A DNA stretch of 27,646 bases from CAZGLR01 sp964526635 (GTDB taxonomy: Bacteria; Zixibacteria; MSB-5A5; GN15; JAAZOE01), in assembly GCA_964526635.1 (NCBI GenBank), contig CAZGLR010000035.1, forward strand, positions 1-27,646, in the 5' to 3' direction. Below are positions 7,062-15,615 of the stretch, piece after piece. Under the pieces are notes generated by a model, which was not told where the DNA came from, did not search any database, and worked only from the letters and a program-made list of their open reading frames with translations. Position 1 is the stretch's first letter. Each line of letters opens with the position of its first letter. The translations under genes were made by a program, and so were the position numbers.

Positions 7062-8383
7062 AAATCCTCTTTGGTTTTTTATTTGTACTGCTGCTGACCT
7101 CACCATCGGTTGCGCAGCGAACACTTCATCTGAAAGAGGCGATTCAAGCAGCCATAGACTATGATCCCGGCCTGAAATCGGTCCAGCATGCCGCCAGGGC
7201 GGAATCACTATCCGTCGATCTGGCCCGTGCCCGAACCTGGCCGTATATCAGTCTGGAGGGGCGGACGTCTTTTGTCGATAATGTCCCCTCCTTTCAGCTC
7301 GATTTGCCTGTGCCAAATCCGCCGGTCATTGAAACCGGCACGCAAGAAAGCTATCAGGCAGATCTTACATTATCTTATCCATTGTATGCCGGAGGTCGGC
7401 TGGATAAAGCCATCACATTACAACAGTTCATTTACAAGGCATCATCATCAGCCTACACTGCTGCCCATCTTAAGACAGCTTATATGTGTCGCGTTACCTA
7501 TCTTAACGTTTTACTTGCGCGATGGCGGAATAATACCGCCCGGGCGTCTCAGGACCGTCTTGAAATCATCATGCAGAACGTCCGTCATTTACTTGAACAT
7601 GGTCTGGCGGATTCGCTCGATTATTTCGATGCCGGTTTGGCGCTGGAGCAGGGGCGTGAGCATGTGATTACATCCCGGACGGAATTTAGAAATGCCGAGA
7701 TTGTCTTACTCAGCCTGATCGGACATGACACATCAGAGCAGAATCTTGCCTATGATTCGCTTGATCGTCCTTCGAATAATCGGATAGAGTCTTTGCAATC
7801 AGCCGGAGCATTGACCGAGCCTGACCGTCCTGAACTCACCCAGCTTGATTTCGCCATAATGGCGGCCGACCAGCAGCGCCATCTTTCGCACAGCGAATAT
7901 ATGCCGCAGGTATCGGCCTTTGCCGGCTATTCAATCGGGAAACCGAATCGGGATTTTTTTGATAAGGGGTGGGACGACTATTTCCGCGTCGGCATGACAT
8001 TGAGCTGGCAGTTCAATCTGGGCGGGTCGGTGTCAAAAAATATCGCCATTGCCCGCCAGCAGGCCGATGCCGCCCGCCGTGATCGTGACAATCTTGCAAC
8101 ATTGCTCAATCGTGGCGTCACCACAGCCATGAATTCAGTACAAACAGCTTATCAGACAATTGAACTGGTGGCCCGTCAATTGCAGCTTGCCGAACGAAAA
8201 TTTGAATTGGCATCCCAGCGGCAGGCGGTCGGCAGTCTTTCTACCAATCGACTGCTGGAAATGGAAGCGGAACTGACTGTCAGCAGACAAAAATACGCTG
8301 TCGCACTGACGGCCTTTTACCTGGCCGAAAGCGAGTACCTGTATGCTATCGGATCCGACAAAATTTATGGAGGCCTGCAATGA
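7058..8383 (+). CDS. TolC-family outer membrane efflux protein
   Basis: A 441-residue outer membrane factor. A signal peptide covers about residues 1-20 (hydrophobic core FGFLFVLLLT, then VAQ). The mature part has the duplicated helical architecture of TolC, with long alternating-charge helices and an aromatic strand region (YQADLTLSYPLYAGG) repeated in the second half (YFRVGMTLSWQFNLGG). It should form the trimeric channel that takes substrate from the adaptor through the outer membrane. Its ATG overlaps the tetR stop, and its own stop overlaps the adaptor start, both by ATGA, so translation is probably coupled. The E. coli ybh locus has no dedicated TolC, so this operon is more self-sufficient. 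Confidence 0.88.
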   Translation: MKILFGFLFVLLLTSPSVAQRTLHLKEAIQAAIDYDPGLKSVQHAARAESLSVDLARARTWPYISLEGRTSFVDNVPSFQLDLPVPNPPVIETGTQESYQADLTLSYPLYAGGRLDKAITLQQFIYKASSSAYTAAHLKTAYMCRVTYLNVLLARWRNNTARASQDRLEIIMQNVRHLLEHGLADSLDYFDAGLALEQGREHVITSRTEFRNAEIVLLSLIGHDTSEQNLAYDSLDRPSNNRIESLQSAGALTEPDRPELTQLDFAIMAADQQRHLSHSEYMPQVSAFAGYSIGKPNRDFFDKGWDDYFRVGMTLSWQFNLGGSVSKNIAIARQQADAARRDRDNLATLLNRGVTTAMNSVQTAYQTIELVARQLQLAERKFELASQRQAVGSLSTNRLLEMEAELTVSRQKYAVALTAFYLAESEYLYAIGSDKIYGGLQ

Positions 8384-9267
8384 AGACTGTGATTCAAACC
8401 ATGGGTGTGATACTGGTCCTGTCAATACTCAGCGGGTGCGGAGGCAATGTTCAGGTGCCATTTGGATCAGGCCTGGTTGAGGCAACTGAAATAGTCGTCT
8501 CCGCCGAGGCTACCGGGCGCCTCGAGAGCCGTTTCGTGGACGAGGGTGACCATATAGATTACAAGGACACGATCGCCATCATCGATACCACTGTCATTGC
8601 CCTTCAATTACAGAAGGCGTTTTCCCTGCAGCAGGTCGCCGAAACTCAGGTGGACGCAGCCGAAGTTCGCATCAGGCAGGCCCGCGCGGCACTCACTCTT
8701 GCCGAAAAAGAATTCGAACGGCTTTCCCGTCTGATTACGACCGGGGCGACGAATCAGCAGCAATTTGATCAGGCCGAAACATTGCTGGAACAGGCCAGCC
8801 TGACTTTGGAGGCTGCCAGAGTGTCCCGGCAAACGGCCGAGGCGGAATTCCGACGCATCGAAGCTGAAATTGAACTGCTGAAGCAGCAATTGCGTGATTG
8901 TTTTCCATTGTCGCCATTATCCGGCACTATCCTGACCACATTCAAGGATCCCGGAGAACTTGTTGCTCCCGGAACTCACCTGGTGAAAATCGCCAAGCTC
9001 GATACTGTCTGGGTGAAGATCTATTTGCCATCGCGCGACCTGACCAGAATCAAACTCGGTGATACTGCACAAGTTGATCCTGAAGACGGTCGCACCGTGC
9101 CGCCGGCCGGCACGGTATCATGGATTGCCTCGGAAGCTGAGTTTACGCCCAAGAATGTCCAGACCAAAGAAGCTCGTGCCGATCTGGTATATGCTGTGAA
9201 GATATCTATCCCCAATACTGATCATGTTTTCAAAATAGGCATGCCGGTCGCGGTAACAATTCAATAA
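8380..9267 (+). CDS. ybhG: HlyD-family periplasmic adaptor lipoprotein, YbhG-like
   Basis: A 295-residue membrane fusion protein. The N-terminus is a lipoprotein signal with lipobox LSGC (acylated Cys20). A biotinyl/lipoyl-like half motif (ATGRLESRFVDEGDHI) follows, then a long alpha-helical coiled-coil hairpin (about 70-175, rich in Gln, Glu and Ala), and a second lipoyl and beta-barrel half (PLSGTILTTFKDPGELVAPG). It should be anchored to the periplasmic face of the inner membrane and link the ABC permeases to the TolC-type channel. The gene lies between tolC (4-bp overlap) and the first ATPase gene (one base spacing). Gene order supports a YbhG-like role. Confidence 0.87.
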   Translation: MKTVIQTMGVILVLSILSGCGGNVQVPFGSGLVEATEIVVSAEATGRLESRFVDEGDHIDYKDTIAIIDTTVIALQLQKAFSLQQVAETQVDAAEVRIRQARAALTLAEKEFERLSRLITTGATNQQQFDQAETLLEQASLTLEAARVSRQTAEAEFRRIEAEIELLKQQLRDCFPLSPLSGTILTTFKDPGELVAPGTHLVKIAKLDTVWVKIYLPSRDLTRIKLGDTAQVDPEDGRTVPPAGTVSWIASEAEFTPKNVQTKEARADLVYAVKISIPNTDHVFKIGMPVAVTIQ

Positions 9268-9268
9268 T

Positions 9269-10189
9269 ATGGCGCTGGTTGAGATTGAACATATCCGAAT
9301 AAGCTATGGCGCGGTCGTGGCTGTCGAGGATTTTTCATTGTCGGTCGATGATGGTATGATCTTCGCACTGGTCGGGCCCGATGGCGCCGGTAAGACATCT
9401 TTGTTTCGCAGTATCTGTGGCCTGATAGCCATCGACAACGGTCACACCACAATTGCCGGCTTTACTGTTCCCGGTCAATTCGAAAATGTGAAACCATTGC
9501 TGGGATATATGCCACAGTCGTTTTCGCTGTATCCGGATCTGTCGGTCGAAGAGAATCTTGATTTTTATGCAGGATTGTTCGGCGTCGCCCGTTCGCGTTT
9601 GCAAAAGAAAAAGCAGGAACTGTATGAATTTTCAGGGCTGGGACCGTTTGCGGCGCGGCGCGCTGGTAATTTATCCGGCGGTATGAAGCAAAAATTGGCG
9701 CTGAGCTGTAACTTGATTCATGATCCCCGTATACTTGTGCTCGATGAACCCACTACCGGCGTCGATCCCTTGTCGCGCCGTCAGTTCTGGGATATTCTAA
9801 AGGCCTTACGGTCTGATGGCGCCACAATTATGGTGTCGACGCCCTACATGGATGAAGTCGATCTGTCGGATCGGGCGGTTTTCATGTCGGAAGGGCACAA
9901 GCTGGCCGAGGGCACGCCACAGGAACTGGTCAGTAAATACTCCGGCCGTTTGTATGCTGTGGACTCTACGCCCGACAGCGACACGATGGCGGCAGTGAAT
10001 AAAATCGACGGCATCTCAGCCCGTCGCTTCGGATCATCGATACATATCGAAACGTCACGCGATACCGACGAAGTCTCATTGCGACAAAACCTTGCCGCTA
10101 TCGGGCTTGAGAACACCGACCTGCGGTTGATTTCGCCGGATCTCGAAGACGTGTTCATTCAACTTATGCAGAAAGACACGGTGGAGTAG
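9269..10189 (+). CDS. ybhF: ABC transporter ATP-binding protein, N-terminal half of YbhF type
   Basis: A 306-residue ABC ATPase. Walker A is GPDGAGKTS (36-44), the signature is canonical LSGGM (135-139), and Walker B is ILVLDE (155-160) with the catalytic Glu. The H-loop is STPYMDEV, so the switch histidine is replaced by Pro192. Residues after about 215 form a C-terminal extension typical of ABC-2 drug ATPases. E. coli YbhF is a fusion of two ATPases whose N half likewise has GPDGAGKT and a non-His H-loop; this gene corresponds to that half. It should pair with the next gene product as a heterodimer driving the two ABC-2 permeases. The stop is three bases before the next start. Confidence 0.9.
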   Translation: MALVEIEHIRISYGAVVAVEDFSLSVDDGMIFALVGPDGAGKTSLFRSICGLIAIDNGHTTIAGFTVPGQFENVKPLLGYMPQSFSLYPDLSVEENLDFYAGLFGVARSRLQKKKQELYEFSGLGPFAARRAGNLSGGMKQKLALSCNLIHDPRILVLDEPTTGVDPLSRRQFWDILKALRSDGATIMVSTPYMDEVDLSDRAVFMSEGHKLAEGTPQELVSKYSGRLYAVDSTPDSDTMAAVNKIDGISARRFGSSIHIETSRDTDEVSLRQNLAAIGLENTDLRLISPDLEDVFIQLMQKDTVE

Positions 10190-10192
10190 ATC

Positions 10193-10930
10193 GTGGACAA
10201 TGCTGTTGTTATCGAAAATTTGACTCGAACTTTCGGCGATTTTACCGCAGTGGACAGGATTAGTCTGAGTGTGGATTATGGCGAGATTTTCGGCTTTCTG
10301 GGAGCTAATGGCGCCGGGAAGACAACGGCTATCCGCATGATGTGCGGATTGCTTTTGCCAACCTCGGGAAACGGGACAGTCAATGGTTTCAATGTCAATA
10401 CGCAGCCGGAGAAGATCAAACAAAGTATCGGCTATATGTCACAGAAGTTTTCGCTGTACGCCGATCTTACCGGACAGGAAAACCTGGAATTTTATGGCAC
10501 TGTCTATGGTCTCTATGGCCGTACCCTGAAAGATCGCATCAGCGAATTATCCCATAGTCTTGAATTGAGCGATTTCATTACCCGCCCGACCGGGAAATTG
10601 CCGGTGGGATGGCGCCAGCGCATTGCGCTGGCCGCGGCGATTCTGCATTCGCCGCGCATTGTCTTTCTCGATGAACCGACCGGCGGGGTTGATCCGATCT
10701 ATCGCCGTAAATTCTGGGAAATCCTGTATCGCCTGGCTGATTTGGGCACCACGCTGTTCGTGACCACCCATTATATGGACGAGGCAGAATTCTGTCGTCG
10801 TATTTCGATCATGCATCACGGCCAAATTATCGAACTCGGTCCGCCGGCCGAACTTATTGCCCGTCATGGCGAAAAAAATCTGCAGGAGATGTTCATCAGA
10901 CTGATTCGGGAGCGCGAAGGCAATGGATAA
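10193..10930 (+). CDS. ybhF: ABC transporter ATP-binding protein, C-terminal half of YbhF type
   Basis: A 245-residue ABC ATPase starting at GTG. Walker A is GANGAGKTT (37-45), Walker B IVFLDE (156-161), and the H-loop TTHYMDEAEFC keeps its His193. The signature is degenerate, LPVGW (136-140) instead of LSGGQ, as in the C half of E. coli YbhF (LPLGFKQR). With the preceding gene it reconstitutes YbhF as two polypeptides. In the predicted head-to-tail dimer, its own Walker A/B and His pair with the canonical LSGG of the partner, giving one competent ATP site. Its 3' end overlaps the first permease by 8 bp. Confidence 0.9.
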   Translation: MDNAVVIENLTRTFGDFTAVDRISLSVDYGEIFGFLGANGAGKTTAIRMMCGLLLPTSGNGTVNGFNVNTQPEKIKQSIGYMSQKFSLYADLTGQENLEFYGTVYGLYGRTLKDRISELSHSLELSDFITRPTGKLPVGWRQRIALAAAILHSPRIVFLDEPTGGVDPIYRRKFWEILYRLADLGTTLFVTTHYMDEAEFCRRISIMHHGQIIELGPPAELIARHGEKNLQEMFIRLIREREGNG

Positions 10931-12029
10931 ATTAAAATTTATCGCCATCAAGGAAGTGCGCCATATCATGCGCGATCGCCGCTCTTTGTTTATCGCGATT
11001 ATGATGCCGGTCATTATGACGTTTCTCTATGGGTATGCAATCAATCTTGATATCAAGAACATCAAACTGGCCGTGCTCGATTATGATCAAAGCTCGCAGT
11101 CGCGGGAATTTGTCAGTAGTTTTTATACATCCGGCTATTTTGTCCGCGGCCGGGCCGAGGCTGATCTCGCCCAGCCCGAATATGTCCTCAAGCGCGGGCT
11201 GGCCACGGCCGTGCTCACTATCCCCGAAGGATTTTCAGAAGCGGTCGAGACCCTCAGTGAATTTGAAATCGGCATGCTCATCGATGGCGCCGATGCCAAT
11301 ATGGCTTCTGCTGCGGCCAGTTATGCCTCAATTATTCTTGGGGAATACCTGCGTAAACAGATGCCGGAGGATTTTGAAATTCCGGGGATTCGACTCTCGC
11401 AACAGGTATTGTATAATCCTGATTTGAAATCGGCGTTGTTTTTCGTGCCGGGATTGATGGCGATCATCCTGATGATGATTTCCGCGCTGCTGACGTCAAT
11501 CACGATTGCACGGGAGAAAGAAACCGGGACAATGGAGCAGCTTCTGACCGCCCCGGTCAAGCCGCATCATATTATCATCGGCAAAGTTATTCCCTATGTG
11601 GCGCTGGCGCTGCTCGATGGCGCCCTGGTGTGGGCGCTTGGCGTGTTTCATTTCGGTGTGCCTATGGCCGGGTCGCTGGCACTGCTTCTACTTTTTGGTG
11701 TGATTTATGTTATCGCCGCACTTTCGATAGGGGTGGTTATTTCGACCCTCGTGAAAACCCAGCAGGTGGCGATGATGCTGGCGATGGCGATTACCATGCT
11801 GCCCTCGGTAATGCTGTCCGGATTTATTTTTGAGATCGAAAACATGCCGAGCTTCCTCCAGGCGATAACCTATATTGTCCCGGCCCGGTACTTTATTACG
11901 ATCATCCGGGGCATCATGCTCAAAGGGGCATCGATCGATGTTCTCTGGCCGCAGGCCGTGGCGCTGATTGCGCTGACTGTTGTCCTGCTGGGTATTGCCA
12001 TTCGGAAATTCGAGATCAAGGTTGGATAA
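10923..12029 (+). CDS. ybhS: ABC-2 type permease, YbhS-like
   Basis: A 368-residue inner membrane permease. One transmembrane segment lies near residues 17-40 (SLFIAIMMPVIMTFLYGYAI). A large periplasmic domain spans about 45-170, followed by five or so membrane helices from about 175 to the end, including the ABC-2 motif region AREKETGTMEQLLTAPV. This is the standard layout of ABC-2 drug and polysaccharide exporters. It is paralogous to the next gene (SREFV, AINLDIK/AINIDVK, GTMEQL/GTLEQL), and the two should form a heterodimer. The start overlaps the upstream ATPase gene by 8 bp. Confidence 0.9.
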   Translation: MDKLKFIAIKEVRHIMRDRRSLFIAIMMPVIMTFLYGYAINLDIKNIKLAVLDYDQSSQSREFVSSFYTSGYFVRGRAEADLAQPEYVLKRGLATAVLTIPEGFSEAVETLSEFEIGMLIDGADANMASAAASYASIILGEYLRKQMPEDFEIPGIRLSQQVLYNPDLKSALFFVPGLMAIILMMISALLTSITIAREKETGTMEQLLTAPVKPHHIIIGKVIPYVALALLDGALVWALGVFHFGVPMAGSLALLLLFGVIYVIAALSIGVVISTLVKTQQVAMMLAMAITMLPSVMLSGFIFEIENMPSFLQAITYIVPARYFITIIRGIMLKGASIDVLWPQAVALIALTVVLLGIAIRKFEIKVG

Positions 12030-12035
12030 GTAGAT

Positions 12036-13133
12036 ATGCGTACGATTCTGGCATTAATACGAAAGGAATTTCTGCAGGTTTTCCGCGACCCCAACATGCT
12101 GCGTCTGATTTTTATGATGCCTCTGGTGCAGCTTCTGGTACTGGGATATGCGATCAATATAGATGTCAAGTATATCGATACGATGATCTTTGATTTCGAC
12201 AACTCGCAGATATCCCGCGAATTCGTCCGTTCACTGACTTCGGGCGAGTATTTTCTTGCTGAACAAACCGACGAGTATTCGCTGCTGCATCTTGAGCGCG
12301 GTTTCCGGGCCGATCGATACGAGGCCGCCCTGGTTATACCGCAAGATGTCTCGAAGCGCCTTGATGAGCTCAAGCCCGTGGATGTCGGCTTTATTGTCGA
12401 TGGCACCAATGCCAATTCGGCCAGTATCGCGCTGGGTTATGCCGGGCTGATCACCCGGCAATTCAACGAACGAGTCACCGGTTTTACGATGCCGATCGAG
12501 ATGCGCCAGAAAATCCTGTACAACCCCGAGATGGAATCGGTCAACTATATGGTGCCGGGTATAGTCGTGCTGCTGTTGACGATGGTGACCGCCATGCTGA
12601 CCTCGATGGGTATTGTCCGCGAGCGGGAGGTCGGGACCCTCGAGCAACTCATGGTCACGCCGATTTCGACGCCGGCGTTTATTCTGGGCAAGACAATACC
12701 GTTTGCCATCCTCGGCTATATTGAAATGTCGATCGCGCTGGCGGTGGGGATATTGTGGTTCAATATCCCGTTTGTCGGATCGTGGCTATTGTTGTATGGT
12801 CTCTCGTTTATCTTTTTGTTCACCACGCTGGGTGTGGGAATGCTGATTTCGACTGTCGCCGCGACCCAGCAGCAGGCGATGTTTTTCGCCTGGTTTTTCA
12901 TGATCTTTGCGATTTTGACTTCGGGTTTCTTTACACCGATCGAGAACATGCCAGAAGCAGTGCAGTATATGACTTATGCCAACCCGCTGCGGTATTTTAT
13001 GAAGATCGTGCGGGGGATTATGATGAAAGGCTCGGGCATGGCCGAATTGTATCCTGAGATTCTGGCGATGATCGGGTTTTCACTGGTGGTATTTACAACA
13101 GCGTGGCTGCGGTTTGACAAGCGTAATAAGTGA
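12036..13133 (+). CDS. ybhR: ABC-2 type permease, YbhR-like
   Basis: A 365-residue permease with the same topology as its neighbour: one N-terminal helix (MLRLIFMMPLVQLLVLGYAI), a periplasmic domain and about five C-terminal helices. The coupling-helix motif is VREREVGTLEQLMVTPI. It is the last gene of the operon. The convergent biotin ligase gene ends three bases downstream, so any terminator must lie inside a coding sequence; I see none. The transport substrate cannot be read from sequence. E. coli YbhFSR has been linked to drug and cation export, so a toxic small molecule is plausible. Confidence 0.9.
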   Translation: MRTILALIRKEFLQVFRDPNMLRLIFMMPLVQLLVLGYAINIDVKYIDTMIFDFDNSQISREFVRSLTSGEYFLAEQTDEYSLLHLERGFRADRYEAALVIPQDVSKRLDELKPVDVGFIVDGTNANSASIALGYAGLITRQFNERVTGFTMPIEMRQKILYNPEMESVNYMVPGIVVLLLTMVTAMLTSMGIVREREVGTLEQLMVTPISTPAFILGKTIPFAILGYIEMSIALAVGILWFNIPFVGSWLLLYGLSFIFLFTTLGVGMLISTVAATQQQAMFFAWFFMIFAILTSGFFTPIENMPEAVQYMTYANPLRYFMKIVRGIMMKGSGMAELYPEILAMIGFSLVVFTTAWLRFDKRNK

Positions 13134-13136
13134 TTG

Positions 13137-14081
13137 CTACTCCAGATCATCCAGCATTATCAGCCGGCCGCGGGTCTGCGGACCAATCACCGAATCCAGA
13201 TATACCTCCAGATTTCGCCCCAGATGAGTTACTTTACCCTCGGCGAGTATTGATGGTATCTCACCCTCGGCACCATCATCAACAAATCGTACCCGCCGCC
13301 CGATAATAATCGAGCGCTGTCGGTAGGCATCGAGAATTTCCTCGACGCGACCATCGACAATCCGCTGATAATTCGTCGCCAAAGATGAGAGCAGGCTGTC
13401 GAAAACGCGGGCGAGCGTGGCTATTGAATCCGAGGCGATATGATCATGCAATGACGTTACCCGTGGATGATCCTGCTTGTCCTCCAGCAGGGGAGTTGCT
13501 TCGACATTGACACCGATTCCCAGCAGGACGCCCATTACGGTCGTATCGACACTCTGGGTATGGGTCAGAAATCCGGCGACTTTGGCGCCGCCGAGATAAA
13601 TATCATTGACCCATTTGATTCCGGCCTTTCCGGTCAACCCGGGAATGGTATCGATGGCTTCTACTACGGCTACGGCGGAGAGGGCTTGAAAAGCAACACC
13701 GAATCGTTCAAGCGTAATCCTGGGCGTCAGCCAGACCGAAAGATGAATATTGCCGTCGAGTGCAGACCATACGCGGCCATGCTGGCCGTGGAGTATCCTC
13801 CCCGACCCGGTCTGACACAACAGGCCATGAGGCAGGCTTTCCCCCCGGGCGGCATAATCAACGATTGTATCATATTGCGAAATTTCTGACCGCTCGCACA
13901 AAAGCAGATACTGCCAGGGACCGGTGATAGTACCTGCTGCGGTGTAAAGCCGTTGATTGCCGAAAACATCCCGGCAGTAATCGCGCAAAGACAGGGGCGT
14001 GATGTTATCAATCGGAATGAGTGCGTACTTCGCGCGGTAGGTTCCGCCGGCATGATCAGGATTGCTGGTTATAATTTGCAT
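13137..14081 (-). CDS. birA: Biotin-[acetyl-CoA-carboxylase] ligase, no DNA-binding domain
   Basis: The enzyme attaches biotin to the carrier protein of acetyl-CoA carboxylase and related carboxylases. Visible family motifs are QTGSGRILHGQHGRVW (biotinyl-AMP loop), GNIHLSVWL, KWVNDIYLGGAKVAGFL (active-site Lys in the KWxND motif), and GIGVNV, followed by a small C-terminal SH3-like domain. There is no helix-turn-helix, so it is not a BirA-type repressor. The adenylate-binding loop is unusual, with about three extra residues compared with the usual GRGRxGRxW. I chose ATG 14081 (314 residues) because the homologous part begins there. A GTG at 14165 would add 28 residues but has no ribosome-binding site. 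Confidence 0.85.
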   Translation of the reverse strand: MQIITSNPDHAGGTYRAKYALIPIDNITPLSLRDYCRDVFGNQRLYTAAGTITGPWQYLLLCERSEISQYDTIVDYAARGESLPHGLLCQTGSGRILHGQHGRVWSALDGNIHLSVWLTPRITLERFGVAFQALSAVAVVEAIDTIPGLTGKAGIKWVNDIYLGGAKVAGFLTHTQSVDTTVMGVLLGIGVNVEATPLLEDKQDHPRVTSLHDHIASDSIATLARVFDSLLSSLATNYQRIVDGRVEEILDAYRQRSIIIGRRVRFVDDGAEGEIPSILAEGKVTHLGRNLEVYLDSVIGPQTRGRLIMLDDLE

Positions 14082-14190
14082 AGCTGTTTTTTCTTCCGTC
14101 TCCTGAACAACCAATATAGAAAACTTGCCGGCATTTCGCTTGATAAATGTGCTTAAATGCGTCACTTTGTAGTAACGGACAATATGGAAC

Positions 14191-14204
14191 TTGATTCAAG
14201 TCAA
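14191..14204 (+). promoter_or_regulatory. DNR/FNR-like operator upstream of the octahaem cytochrome gene
   Basis: TTGATTCAAGTCAA fits TTGAT-N4-GTCAA, the pattern described for DNR/NNR-type regulators, and differs by one base from the FNR consensus TTGAT-N4-ATCAA. Its centre (14197.5) lies 41.5 bp before a start site near 14239, predicted from a GATATT -10-like hexamer at 14227-14232. That is the class II activation position. No such regulator gene is in the window. Confidence 0.5.
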
Positions 14205-14277
14205 GGAACATTCGTAAGACATCATCGATATTTTCAATGAGGAGACGATCGAACCGGAATGTAGTAAGGAGGTTGGT

Positions 14278-15606
14278 ATGAAGTTCGCGGCAATAGGGGT
14301 CTTAATTTGCCTGTGTTTTTTTCTGGGGGAAGCATCGCTGATGGCAAGCGATGGCGTCGCCGGCAAGTGCATGACCTGTCATAAAGAAAAATCTCCGGGT
14401 ATCTATAATCAGTGGTATGAATCGGCTCATGCCATTCATAAAGTTACCTGTATCGACTGCCATGGCGCTGAGCGGGGCGAAAGCGACGCCTTCATGCACG
14501 AGGGCGCATGGGTCGCCACGCTGGTTACACCTAAAGATTGCGGAAAATGCCACGCCCGCGAAGCTGAAGAAGTGAGTAATTCCTATCATGCTCATGCCGG
14601 TGAGATACTCTCATCCAACGACGCCTATCTGGCGCATGTTACGGCCGGAGAACCGGTAGCGATTCTGGGTTGTGAAAGCTGCCATGGCGCCAAAGTAATC
14701 ATCGATGAAGATTCGCCCAATAAACTGTCGAAAAAGACCTGGCCCAATAGCGGTATCGGACGCATCAATCCGGATGGGAGCAAGGGATCATGCAATGCCT
14801 GTCACAGTCGCCATCTCTTCTCCAGGGCCCAGGCCCGTCAGCCGGAAGCATGTTCCAAATGCCACCTTGGCCCGGATCATCCGCAAAAGGAAGTCTATGA
14901 AGAGTCCAAGCATGGCAATGCCTATTACACCAATATCGACAAAATGAATCTCGCGGCTGATCCATGGATTGTCGGTCGCGATTACTATGCCGCACCATCC
15001 TGCGCGACCTGTCACATGTCAGCCACGCCGACGATGGCGTACACCCATGATGTCGGCGAACGGATCAGCTGGACTTTGCGGCCGGTGGTTTCGGTCAAGA
15101 AGGATAACTGGCAGGAGCGGCGCACCAATATGAAAACAGTATGCGTTAATTGCCATGGCGATGTCTTCGTCAACGGCCATTACTATCAATTCGATGCGAC
15201 AGTCGAATTGTACAATGAAAAATTCGCCAAACCAGCTACCCGGATTATGGAACTCGTGCGCGCCAATAACCTGCTGGAAACACCAGCAGCGTTTTCCAAT
15301 GATATTGAATGGACCTACTGGGAAATATGGCATCATGAGGGTCGCCGTATGCGCCATGGCGCTGCTATGATGGGACCTGATTATACCTGGTGGCATGGCG
15401 CCTATGAAGTCGCAAAGCACTTTTACTTCAGGCTGATTCCCGAAGCGCGGGCGTATAACAATACTGAAGTCAACGCGTACATCGACAGCCTGCTGACTGA
15501 TGATCCCATGCATGCCTGGGTAAATCGTAATACCAATGAACTTAAAAACGAAATTCGCTCGGGCGAAATTCAGAAAGCATTTCAGCAATTCTATAACGAA
15601 AAATAG
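14278..15606 (+). CDS. Octahaem c-type cytochrome, hydroxylamine oxidoreductase-like
   Basis: A 442-residue periplasmic multihaem enzyme with a signal peptide (about residues 1-23). Eight CXXCH motifs are visible: CMTCH 31, CIDCH 58, CGKCH 88, CESCH 132, CNACH 172, CSKCH 192, CATCH 242 and CVNCH 289. Their spacing and the flanks SRHLFSRAQARQPEACSKCH and LGPDHPQKEVYEESKHG are characteristic of the HAO family. A helical tail with HGAAMMGPDYTWWHGAYEV (360-378) follows the last haem; the cross-linking Tyr of oxidative HAO lies beyond the last haem, but whether Tyr369 is its equivalent cannot be decided by eye. Pairing with a NapC-type quinol dehydrogenase favours a reductive role (hydroxylamine or nitrite to ammonium). 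AAGGAGG is five bases before ATG. A DNR/FNR-like box lies upstream. Confidence 0.85.
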   Translation: MKFAAIGVLICLCFFLGEASLMASDGVAGKCMTCHKEKSPGIYNQWYESAHAIHKVTCIDCHGAERGESDAFMHEGAWVATLVTPKDCGKCHAREAEEVSNSYHAHAGEILSSNDAYLAHVTAGEPVAILGCESCHGAKVIIDEDSPNKLSKKTWPNSGIGRINPDGSKGSCNACHSRHLFSRAQARQPEACSKCHLGPDHPQKEVYEESKHGNAYYTNIDKMNLAADPWIVGRDYYAAPSCATCHMSATPTMAYTHDVGERISWTLRPVVSVKKDNWQERRTNMKTVCVNCHGDVFVNGHYYQFDATVELYNEKFAKPATRIMELVRANNLLETPAAFSNDIEWTYWEIWHHEGRRMRHGAAMMGPDYTWWHGAYEVAKHFYFRLIPEARAYNNTEVNAYIDSLLTDDPMHAWVNRNTNELKNEIRSGEIQKAFQQFYNEK

Positions 15607-15615
15607 GGGTACACC

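Noticed and set aside
15019..15588. 189-codon minus-strand open frame
   Set aside because: It lies antisense to the octahaem cytochrome gene, whose eight haem motifs prove the plus-strand frame.
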